Shown here piece after piece: positions 15,169 to 20,992 of a stretch of 20,992 nt of DNA. This DNA is from a virus: positions 1 through 20,992 of the IMG/VR virus record IMGVR_UViG_3300034375_000869; one strand, given 5' to 3'. The first letter of the stretch is position 1, and the number at the start of each line of letters is the position of its first letter. The notes under the pieces were generated by a model. It was given only the letters and a program-made list of their open reading frames with translations, searched no databases and was not told the origin of the DNA. A program made the translations under genes and the position numbers.

Positions 15169-15742
15169 TTTTTTCTTCCTTGTATTTTGTAAGCCGCATA
15201 ACTCTAGCTCTTCCTATCTTATCACCTCTATAAAATATAAGTCCTTTTAGCTCAAGCTGTCTGGGAATCCAGCCTACCCTTTCTTCGCCCCACTCTCCAG
15301 CATGGTCATCTTTTAGTTGTCTTGAGGTTAGGCCCAGTTCTCCCCGTTCTTCCAAAATATTTAAAATATGTTGCTCTATTTTTTCATCTTCTTTTGCTTT
15401 AGCCTCTACTGCATTTTGATATGTAGCTTCTTGTTCCTTTAGATATTCATCATTATCAATATACCTATCTAAAAAATCTTTTATACCCATAGCCTGATAA
15501 TGTTTTTTTCTATTATTTTTATAGGTAGACCATTTTCCTGTAGTCCAATAATATGAAAACGTATCATTGTTTTTATTGGTAATCCACAACATACCGCCCC
15601 CAGCGATCTCATAATAAAAGCCACGCTCATCTAAATAATCTACAACATCTTCTATATCTTCTTGTGTGTAATGTCTGAATATTTTTTTACCTTTAGAGTT
15701 TGTGCGGTGATAATGCCACTTATATTCTTCAGTGTGTTTCAC
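15146..15742 (-). CDS. Unknown protein with probable winged-helix C-terminus
   Basis: 198 residues from a GTG at 15742, with AGGAG about 9 bases upstream. It overlaps the DNA polymerase gene by 14 bases and the next gene by 23, longer overlaps than elsewhere in the block. The N-terminal half is aromatic and charged (HYHRTNSKGKKIF, GGGMLWITNKNN, SYYWTTGKW). A Lys/Glu helical linker spans about residues 95-128. The last about 65 residues (ILNILEERGELGLTSRQLKD, WIPRQLELKGLI) have the pattern of a winged helix DNA-binding domain. AT-rich codon use and Lys/Asn/Glu richness set it apart from the polymerase beside it, which may mean a later acquisition. Not recognised as a named family. Confidence 0.75.
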   Translation of the reverse strand: MKHTEEYKWHYHRTNSKGKKIFRHYTQEDIEDVVDYLDERGFYYEIAGGGMLWITNKNNDTFSYYWTTGKWSTYKNNRKKHYQAMGIKDFLDRYIDNDEYLKEQEATYQNAVEAKAKEDEKIEQHILNILEERGELGLTSRQLKDDHAGEWGEERVGWIPRQLELKGLIFYRGDKIGRARVMRLTKYKEEKNENTARA

Positions 15743-17483
15743 TCCAGTTATCTCCTATTTTGTACTCACCATCAAGAGGGCAGAATAATTCTAGCTCCTC
15801 ACCCGACTGCTTTATTGCATCAACCCCCAGCATTCCTGTTGCATCAGCCACAGCTTCTTTTACCTCTAACTGCCACTCATCATGCACGTTACAAACAAAG
15901 TGTGCGTCCAGTGTGTTGAGCTTGATTAGCTGATTAAGATTTATCATCGCCTGCTTCATGATGATAGCGCCAGCACTTTGAAGTAATGTGTTCAGTGCGG
16001 CGTGTTCAGATCGGACATATAGCTTGCGACCATCTAGCCCTTTCAAGAAACCTTTTGAAGCCGCTCGTCCAACTGAGTCTTTAAGATGTTTAAATGCAGG
16101 GAGATTATCGAAGAAACGCTTTCTAAGTTCCGCACCATCTCTTTTGTTTCCTCCAACCACACTGCCAAGTTTTTCATCTCCTGCTCCGTATAAGAGTGCA
16201 TAGATAAATGTCTTTGCCTGATTTCTTGATTCAAGCCCTGCAAGTCTTTGGTTAGCTGAGTGTATGTCTCCGTGCAATATTTCATCTTTGAACCCCTCAT
16301 CCTTCATGTAGTGTGCAAGCATACGCAACTCAAGGCCGCTGGCGTCAATACCAACCAGCTTGTAGCCGTCTGCCACAGTCCAACAGGCCCGACACTCTTT
16401 GCCGTAGGGCGCTGAGAGGTTGGGAACCTGTGCCATGTTGGGGCTGTTGTGTGTCATGCGACCTGTGATAGTTCCGTTTGGATTAACAAAACCGCGAACA
16501 CGATCATCGTCGTGACAAGCCTCAAGCCAAGAGGACACCTGTGCTATTCGCTTCTGAAGCAGAAGGTACTCAGCAATCAGTGTGGCCTCTGGAATATCTT
16601 TAATCTTACTGAGCGTAGACTCATCAACGATTGGCTGACCTGTGGGTGTGAACCGCTTGGGCTTCCAACCAAAATCAATCAGATACTCACCAATCTGTTT
16701 ACGTGATCCAAGGTTGAAAGGAGTTTCTTCAATACGTACAGCCTTACGCTTTATTGCAATCTCTTCATATTCCTCTTGAGTCAAGCGGCTTTTCTTTTCT
16801 GAGCCTTGGATGAGGCCCATCTTAGATAGTGCGCCTGTCTTGGTAAAGTGTGGTAGAAGAATAGTTTTTAGTTGCTTAGGTCTGAAGGTCTTCTGCACCT
16901 CACGTTCTACTTCCTTGAGGCGATCAGTCAGTTCAGCGACAAGCAGTGTTGCGGCCTGTACATTCAGAAGAAAACCATGCTCTCTTTGATCTGCAATAAT
17001 CTTTAGTGCTTCATGTTCTAGCACTACAGACTGTCGGCTGAAGCCCCGTGATTCTGCTTTAAGATTATTAAACATCTTGGCGTTGAGTACTGCATCGTTG
17101 CGACAGTAGTTCAGCATCTCTGGAGAGTACTCGCCAAACTCTTTGTGATCTATTTTCTGAAGACCAATGCGATAGCCCCAAGACTCAAGGCTGTGCCCAC
17201 CCTCGCGTGTTGGGTTAAAGAGGCGAGACAATACTAGCGTGTCTACGATGGCGCGGTTCTCAGTCAGATCAATATTGTGTATCTTCTTGATGGCTGGTAA
17301 GTCATAACCAATGATGTTGTGACCTATCAGTTTGTCTGCACTGGAGAGGTGAGCCAAACCCTGAACAATCTCAGTAGGCCCAAAGGTCTTTGTCTCTCCA
17401 GAGTCAGGATCGACAGCCGCAATACACCATATCTTTGTAGGCTCTAGGCTGTCTGCTTCTATGTCAAAGACAATACTTTTCAT
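15729..17483 (-). CDS. DNA polymerase, family A, T7 gp5-like
   Basis: 584 residues, against 704 for T7 gp5. It replicates the phage genome with 3'-5' proofreading. Exonuclease motifs: FDIEAD (D7, E9), NIIGYD (D61) and YCRND (Y126, D130). Polymerase motifs: A, VGIDASGLELR (D380); B, RNQAKTFIYALLYGAG (R420, K424, Y428); C, NVHDEW (H535, D536, E537). The residue matching E. coli Phe762 and T7 Tyr526 is Tyr. The segment between the exonuclease and the thumb (about 200-257) is at the place of the T7 thioredoxin-binding insert but does not resemble it. The start overlaps the primase-helicase stop as ATGA. All catalytic residues are present. Confidence 0.97.
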   Translation of the reverse strand: MKSIVFDIEADSLEPTKIWCIAAVDPDSGETKTFGPTEIVQGLAHLSSADKLIGHNIIGYDLPAIKKIHNIDLTENRAIVDTLVLSRLFNPTREGGHSLESWGYRIGLQKIDHKEFGEYSPEMLNYCRNDAVLNAKMFNNLKAESRGFSRQSVVLEHEALKIIADQREHGFLLNVQAATLLVAELTDRLKEVEREVQKTFRPKQLKTILLPHFTKTGALSKMGLIQGSEKKSRLTQEEYEEIAIKRKAVRIEETPFNLGSRKQIGEYLIDFGWKPKRFTPTGQPIVDESTLSKIKDIPEATLIAEYLLLQKRIAQVSSWLEACHDDDRVRGFVNPNGTITGRMTHNSPNMAQVPNLSAPYGKECRACWTVADGYKLVGIDASGLELRMLAHYMKDEGFKDEILHGDIHSANQRLAGLESRNQAKTFIYALLYGAGDEKLGSVVGGNKRDGAELRKRFFDNLPAFKHLKDSVGRAASKGFLKGLDGRKLYVRSEHAALNTLLQSAGAIIMKQAMINLNQLIKLNTLDAHFVCNVHDEWQLEVKEAVADATGMLGVDAIKQSGEELELFCPLDGEYKIGDNWSETH

Positions 17484-19141
17484 AGTTCTATTTCTTCTTG
17501 CTGTTCTACTTCCATTGATATCTCACTGAGCCTACCACTGTCCTTGTCGTAAAACAAGTGTGTCGCTAAACCGACATCGCCCGTGTATCTGGACTTGAGT
17601 ACACGGACTCGTGTGGTGCTGGCTTCAATGGGATCTTCTGATTGCTGGTTACGCTCCAAAGATATCACACAGTCTGACAACTGAGCGATACTCTGTGAGC
17701 CACGTAGATGGTTGAGTCCTGTCTCAATACCATTCTCGTGACCGCGATTGCCATCAATCCTTCTGAGGTGCGACACAAGTATGAGGCCCACGCCCGTCTC
17801 TTCCACCAGCGTTCTGAAGTTGTGCATTATAGAATCTATATTGCGGCGTTCATCACCGTCCGTTGTCATGGACAAGAGCATATGCAAGTGGTCAAAAACT
17901 ATCCACTTACACTCAAGGCCCATTGCCATGAAGCGCAGTTTAGAAAACACACTATCAACATCGTTCATCCCAAGATGGGCATGGACAAAGACGCGGTTCT
18001 TGTTCTGCCCGTCATAAAGAACATTGAAGAAATTATCTATTTCTTCCTCACTGTACTTAGCTCTGACGCTATCAATGTGCAGGCGAGCATTAGCCTCAAT
18101 AGATAAGATACCATCAACAGTCCTACGCCAGTCCTCTTCAAGAGCAATGACGCCTACCTTGTCGTTGGTGTTGGTGATGAGCCAGTGTTCAAGCTCACGA
18201 GTAACACTAGATTTACCTAAGCCTGTGCCGCCTGTCAGTGTGATTAGCTCACCCTGCCGCAAGCCCTCAAGCTTTTCGTTTAGTCCCTGCCACGGGTAGG
18301 CAACGGATTCTTTTCGCTCCCGCTTCTTATAGTTCTCACGCTCTTCACTGACATTTAGAATCCCAGACGGCGTGTAAAGTTTTGAAGCCCACCATGCAGT
18401 AACGTAAGCTTTGTGATGACCCAGCTTGAGCATTTCGTTAGGGTCTTTGAAGTCGGTAGGAAGCGTAAGTATCTTCGCCTTTCCGGGCTTGATAATACGC
18501 GCCACTTTCTTTGAGGCTTCTCTTCCGGGCTTGTCGTTGTCGAAAGAAATAACCACCGTATCAAACGATTCAAGGAATTCAAGATTTTCTTGAATATCTT
18601 TGACTGCACCTTGCGCTCCATTCTTAACAGATACAACCGGCCATTTACTCCCCAAAAGTTCGTATGCCGCCATAGCATCACACTCACCTTCAGTGACCGT
18701 AATATATTTGCCGCCCGCCTGTGCAATTTGCTGACCAAAAAGGCCAGTTCCCTTGGCAGAACCGACCCAATTAAATACTTTATTTTCTCTACGGATTTTA
18801 GTAGCGACTTCTTCATTGTTTATGTACGCAGGGTAGTGGTGTTCAATGATCTTGCCCGACTCGTCTTTGACTGAGCGAACTCCGTATTTCTTTGCAGTCT
18901 CTAGTGAGATTGAACGGTCTGTTAATGCGTGATAGAAGGTTTGATTTTGAGAGAAGGGTGCGTTGTCGTTTGATCTTTTGAAGCTATTAAAGTCTGCCAC
19001 GTTGCCTCCTATTGCAGATTCATAGTCCTTGAAAAAGGTTCCACAACTAAAACATTTAGCAGTGCCATCTGAATTTATGGAGACAGGATCACTGCCTCCA
19101 CATTCAGGACAGGGCTTGTGGTACTCCACAAAGTCGCCCAT
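17480..19141 (-). CDS. Primase-helicase, T7 gp4-like
   Basis: 553 residues (T7 gp4 has 566). It unwinds DNA at the fork and makes RNA primers. Domains in order: zinc finger with C11, C14, C30 and C33; TOPRIM primase domain with TEGECDA (E151) and SFDNDKPG (D201, D203); then a RecA/DnaB-type helicase with Walker A GGTGLGKSS (304-312), Walker B IVFDHLH (D417), RGSQSIAQLSD (480-490) and an arginine-finger segment KSRYTGD (R518). The C-terminus is acidic (EVEQQEEIEL), as in gp4 where the tail contacts the polymerase. GGAGG lies 8 bases before the ATG. No Met lies soon after the zinc finger, so a short helicase-only form like T7 gp4B is not evident. Confidence 0.97.
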   Translation of the reverse strand: MGDFVEYHKPCPECGGSDPVSINSDGTAKCFSCGTFFKDYESAIGGNVADFNSFKRSNDNAPFSQNQTFYHALTDRSISLETAKKYGVRSVKDESGKIIEHHYPAYINNEEVATKIRRENKVFNWVGSAKGTGLFGQQIAQAGGKYITVTEGECDAMAAYELLGSKWPVVSVKNGAQGAVKDIQENLEFLESFDTVVISFDNDKPGREASKKVARIIKPGKAKILTLPTDFKDPNEMLKLGHHKAYVTAWWASKLYTPSGILNVSEERENYKKRERKESVAYPWQGLNEKLEGLRQGELITLTGGTGLGKSSVTRELEHWLITNTNDKVGVIALEEDWRRTVDGILSIEANARLHIDSVRAKYSEEEIDNFFNVLYDGQNKNRVFVHAHLGMNDVDSVFSKLRFMAMGLECKWIVFDHLHMLLSMTTDGDERRNIDSIMHNFRTLVEETGVGLILVSHLRRIDGNRGHENGIETGLNHLRGSQSIAQLSDCVISLERNQQSEDPIEASTTRVRVLKSRYTGDVGLATHLFYDKDSGRLSEISMEVEQQEEIEL

Positions 19142-19144
19142 TGT

Positions 19145-19363
19145 TTAGTCCTCCGTTTCATTGTCCTCTACGATTGCCTCGTCAACAAGAAGCTGTTGCA
19201 TCTTCTGGTGCAATGCAACTGCCGCCGCCTGATTGATGGTCATGTTTGTTTCAAGATCTTCAATTCTCTTTTGAACATCAGCGATCAGCATAAATGTCGC
19301 CTGACCCTCTGGAGAGATCTTTTCTACATCATAGGTTTTATCTTCGTGGGTATATCTCCACAT
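19145..19363 (-). CDS. DUF6447-like small protein
   Basis: 72 residues. The start MWRYTHEDKTYDVEKISPEG followed by a helical Gln/Glu/Asp-rich region (IADVQKRIEDLETN, AALHQKMQQLL-type) resembles the small DUF6447-type phage proteins, as I remember them: a short beta hairpin and one long coiled-coil helix. Function unknown. Its ATG overlaps the SSB stop and it ends 3 bases before the primase-helicase start, so it is co-expressed with the replisome. Confidence 0.65.
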   Translation of the reverse strand: MWRYTHEDKTYDVEKISPEGQATFMLIADVQKRIEDLETNMTINQAAAVALHQKMQQLLVDEAIVEDNETED

Positions 19364-19794
19364 CAGAACTCACTCCCAGCATCGCCATCATCCAGCGCCT
19401 CAAACTCAGCACCATCAGGGCTGGCATATTCAACAAGCTCTAGCACTTGCATAGCTTGAAAGTCCAAGCCACGATAGACAGTACCATTCCAAGTTGACTC
19501 CCACTCCTTGTACTGCACTCGCACCTTGGAGCCATTACCTACGCTGGTATTCAGAGGCGCTTTATTGCGATCCATCAGTTTGGGTGCGGAGTTAGGCTGA
19601 CCATTCTTACCAGTAACTTTGCGCTTGATAACAAGGGCTGGCCCCTCTTCCATGTCCTTGACCTTAAACCCGCGTGAGCGGAAGTCATTAGCAACGTCAT
19701 CAGATACTATCAGGTTCACGGTATACACCGGAGTGTACGTTGTGTTGGGTGTGGTAACGGATGCCCACATTGCTACGCCATCAACAATAGCCAT
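19363..19794 (-). CDS. Single-stranded DNA-binding protein, T7 gp2.5-like
   Basis: 143 residues from the ATG at 19794, chosen because TAGGAG (19805-19810) lies about 10 bases upstream; the frame continues upstream to another start inside the previous gene, without a ribosome site. The body is beta-rich (VAMWASVTT, YTVNLIVSD, SKVRVQYKEW, GLDFQAMQVLELV), consistent with an OB fold. The C-terminal tail is acidic and ends in Phe (DDGDAGSEF), the feature by which T7 gp2.5 binds polymerase and helicase. It is encoded just before the primase-helicase and polymerase, as expected for a replisome protein. Confidence 0.85.
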   Translation of the reverse strand: MAIVDGVAMWASVTTPNTTYTPVYTVNLIVSDDVANDFRSRGFKVKDMEEGPALVIKRKVTGKNGQPNSAPKLMDRNKAPLNTSVGNGSKVRVQYKEWESTWNGTVYRGLDFQAMQVLELVEYASPDGAEFEALDDGDAGSEF

Positions 19795-19807
19795 AGTATA
19801 TTTTCTC

Positions 19808-20008
19808 CTAAGCTTTATTAAAAAGAAAGTTAATGTACAACGGGATACAGCCATAGATATAATCTTCGGTCAGACGCTCACCCTCTAGTTGGGCTTGTCG
19901 CTTGATCCAACCAATCATATCGCTCACTGTTCTGTAGTTGGGCATACCACTACCCAACGTCAAGACAAAAGCCTTGCATAAAGTATCTTCAATATCATAA
20001 TCAGACAT
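19808..20008 (-). CDS. Small protein of unknown function, SSB operon
   Basis: 66 residues, start ATG at 20008 with GGAGA about 9 bases upstream, overlapping the end of the preceding gene region. Sequence MSDYDIEDTLCKAFVLTLGS with a helical, Trp/Tyr-containing remainder ending INFLFNKA. No family recognised. Its stop lies next to the SSB ribosome binding site, so SSB translation may follow from it. Confidence 0.65.
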   Translation of the reverse strand: MSDYDIEDTLCKAFVLTLGSGMPNYRTVSDMIGWIKRQAQLEGERLTEDYIYGCIPLYINFLFNKA

Positions 20009-20010
20009 TA

Positions 20011-20244
20011 TTAATAATCTCCTGTGAGAATGGTATGCTTTACTAAGTCTAATAAAAGATTAAACTTTTCCATCTCTACATCAGATACTACCTTCAACTC
20101 CTCACCAGTGTCAACAATAAGAATAAAGGGGTATCTAATTTCTTCATCGTTTGATTGATCTCTAAGATTTTGAAGACCTTCTAAGACTTTATCACTTAAA
20201 GTTTTTTTATTACTTTTATCAAAGTTTCCTTGTATGATTTTCAA
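20011..20244 (-). CDS. Small protein of unknown function, first gene after promoter
   Basis: 77 residues from a TTG at 20244, chosen because TTGGAG sits 7 bases upstream. An upstream TTG at 20262 would give 83 residues, and an in-frame stop lies three codons before that, so the gene must start at TTG in either case. Basic N-terminus (KIIQGNFDKSNKKTLSDK) and a beta-like middle (RYPFILIVDTGEELKVV). No family recognised. It is the first gene after the sigma70-like promoter, about 28 bases from the predicted transcription start. Confidence 0.65.
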   Translation of the reverse strand: MKIIQGNFDKSNKKTLSDKVLEGLQNLRDQSNDEEIRYPFILIVDTGEELKVVSDVEMEKFNLLLDLVKHTILTGDY

Positions 20245-20254
20245 TTTGTATCTC

Positions 20255-20269
20255 CAAGTCAAAAGACTT
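20255..20269 (-). other. Small 5'-UTR hairpin
   Basis: AAGTC (20256-20260), AAAA loop and GACTT (20265-20269) form a 5-bp inverted repeat. In the leftward transcript it would sit at the very 5' end, just before the GGAG site of the 77-aa gene. It is short and AT-rich, so it is only a weak candidate for mRNA 5'-end protection or start control. Confidence 0.25.
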
Positions 20270-20278
20270 TAAAGGTTG

Positions 20279-20307
20279 ATTTTAGCATGGATCGAGGCAG
20301 ATGTCAA
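20279..20307 (-). promoter_or_regulatory. Sigma70-like promoter for the leftward replication operon
   Basis: On the - strand TTGACA (20302-20307, perfect -35) is followed by 17 bases and TAAAAT (20279-20284, 5 of 6 for the -10). The predicted start is near 20272. The site lies in the only sizeable intergenic gap of the block; its -35 overlaps the stop of the DUF3310 gene. It points to use of host RNA polymerase holoenzyme for the replication genes. Confidence 0.75.
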
Positions 20308-20609
20308 CCCCCCTCTAACTCCTTGATTAACCAGCCTAAATAGACCTGTGCTTTCTTCAGATCTTCTACACCGTTCTTGTACTCGTACCTCCAAAGGTAT
20401 TTGAGGCAGTTGCCTTTGAGATAACCCTTGAATTCTTGTGGGTGCATTGAAGCACTGATTGCTTCGATAGCTTCAATCGCTCCCTTGTTATAATGATCTG
20501 GTTTATTTACCACATCATGCTTATCTTCCGGGTGATAAAGTTTTCCATAAACTGTTTTACTTTTTGAAACACTATCCCATTCTTGTGGTGTTACATCATC
20601 AATGCTCAT
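20304..20609 (-). CDS. DUF3310 protein, T7 gp1.7-related
   Basis: 101 residues. The conserved DUF3310 pattern is clear: VNKPDHYNKGAIEAIEAI, then GYLKGNCLKYLWRYEYKNG and EDLKKAQVYLGWLI. T7 gp1.7 of this family acts as a nucleotide kinase on dTMP/dGMP, but most members are untested, so the reaction here is inferred. GGAGG lies 6 bases before the ATG, which overlaps the stop of the 45-aa membrane peptide (ATGA). Its TGA overlaps the -35 box of the downstream promoter. Confidence 0.85.
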   Translation of the reverse strand: MSIDDVTPQEWDSVSKSKTVYGKLYHPEDKHDVVNKPDHYNKGAIEAIEAISASMHPQEFKGYLKGNCLKYLWRYEYKNGVEDLKKAQVYLGWLIKELEGG

Positions 20610-20743
20610 AGGTATCCTCCGTCTTTAAGATACTGCCCGATTATAGTACCAATAGAAAAGAAAGTCACTATCACCAGCGCATACAAATACTCAGGTGAGT
20701 GACGCAGAAGAATAAAGAATTCTTTTATACGGCTTTTGTCCAT
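20606..20743 (-). CDS. 45-residue single-pass membrane peptide
   Basis: A short gene starting MDKSRIKEFFILLRHSPEYL followed by a hydrophobic stretch (about residues 19-37: YLYALVIVTFFSIGTIIG), predicted as one transmembrane helix, then QYLKDGGYL. The Lys/Arg-rich N-terminus suggests an N-in orientation. Its TGA overlaps the DUF3310 start. It could be a small host-takeover or holin-like peptide, but position among early-type genes argues against lysis. No family recognised. Confidence 0.6.
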   Translation of the reverse strand: MDKSRIKEFFILLRHSPEYLYALVIVTFFSIGTIIGQYLKDGGYL

Positions 20744-20747
20744 CGCA

Positions 20748-20990
20748 TCAGTCTCCATGATCTGACCAATGGTAGTCGGCTTCGTCTATGTAATCACGAA
20801 CAAGATCAAACATATAATCAATGTTGACCCAGCTAGTGATGTCAACTCCGTGCGATTTAACTGAAACAATTTCAACTAAGTTCTCCTCGTCACCATGATG
20901 TACAAACTCAATCAAAACATCCGTTGTCATCCAAGGGCAGTCAAGCTCTGCTTCCATGACTTGATTGCCATACATACTAGCTGTCCCCAT
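20748..20990 (-). CDS. Small acidic protein of unknown function (start near window edge)
   Basis: 80 residues from an ATG only two bases from the window edge, so the start is uncertain. A later ATG (about 20975) with GGGGA upstream is an alternative, and the gene might also begin beyond the window. It is acidic (HHGDEENLVEIVSVKSHGVD, DYIDEADYHW), with a mixed beta then helix appearance. No family recognised. It is separated by 4 bases from the 45-aa membrane peptide and belongs to the upstream part of the leftward block. Confidence 0.65.
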   Translation of the reverse strand: MGTASMYGNQVMEAELDCPWMTTDVLIEFVHHGDEENLVEIVSVKSHGVDITSWVNIDYMFDLVRDYIDEADYHWSDHGD

Positions 20991-20992
20991 GA

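Noticed and set aside
17708-18106. 132-codon open frame on the + strand opposite the helicase domain
   Set aside because: Antisense to conserved helicase motifs, no ribosome site and no sensible protein pattern.

Overview
The window is a gene-dense fragment of a lytic, T7-like (podovirus-type) bacteriophage genome. The evidence is a recognisable T7-type replication set: gp4-like primase-helicase, family A DNA polymerase with its own 3'-5' exonuclease, gp2.5-like ssDNA-binding protein, gp3-like endonuclease I, a RecB/Cas4-like exonuclease and a gp1.7/DUF3310 protein. It also has a monomeric B12-dependent ribonucleotide reductase and a run of large internal-virion-type proteins. The class II reductase and the small DUF5872/DUF6321-type proteins suggest, by inference, a marine or other aquatic phage of a Gram-negative host. 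No integrase, tRNA, insertion sequence, CRISPR array, endolysin, holin or phage RNA polymerase is visible here.

Layout. Bases 1-9278 are + strand late genes. They comprise a Gln/Asn-rich coiled-coil protein cut by the window edge, a protein with a cationic amphipathic N-terminus followed by hydrophobic Gly-rich stretches, a small acidic protein, a 481-residue and a 1403-residue internal-virion-type protein, and four small proteins, two of them strongly basic. Bases 9275-20990 are one continuous - strand block. Read in its own direction it runs: unknown 80-aa protein, 45-aa membrane peptide, DUF3310 protein, a promoter, two small unknowns, SSB, a DUF6447-like protein, primase-helicase, DNA polymerase, a winged-helix-like unknown, a small PD-(D/E)XK nuclease, the Cas4/RecB-like exonuclease, two small unknowns, endonuclease I, a 52-aa basic peptide, a DUF1289 fusion protein, ribonucleotide reductase, a 75-aa unknown and a secreted metzincin-type metalloprotease. 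Nearly all junctions are ATGA, GTGA, TTGA or TAATG overlaps or gaps of a few bases, so both blocks look like translationally coupled operons. There is no gene-free stretch over 300 bases. The only real intergenic gap in the - block (about 20245-20303) carries a near-consensus sigma70 promoter, which suggests that host RNA polymerase transcribes the replication genes.

How the genes work together (inferred from families). The reductase supplies dNTPs, partly by recycling host nucleotides freed by the nucleases. Primase-helicase, polymerase and SSB form a T7-like replisome. Endonuclease I and the two other PD-(D/E)XK enzymes process branched or host DNA. The + strand proteins probably form the internal core or ejection apparatus. 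The least expected items are the secreted metzincin at the distal end of the nucleotide-metabolism operon, the DUF1289 gene with a strong internal ribosome binding site that may give two products, the fusion of a small basic protein to the C-terminus of the 1403-residue protein, and the two operons meeting at a shared 4-bp CTAG stop.
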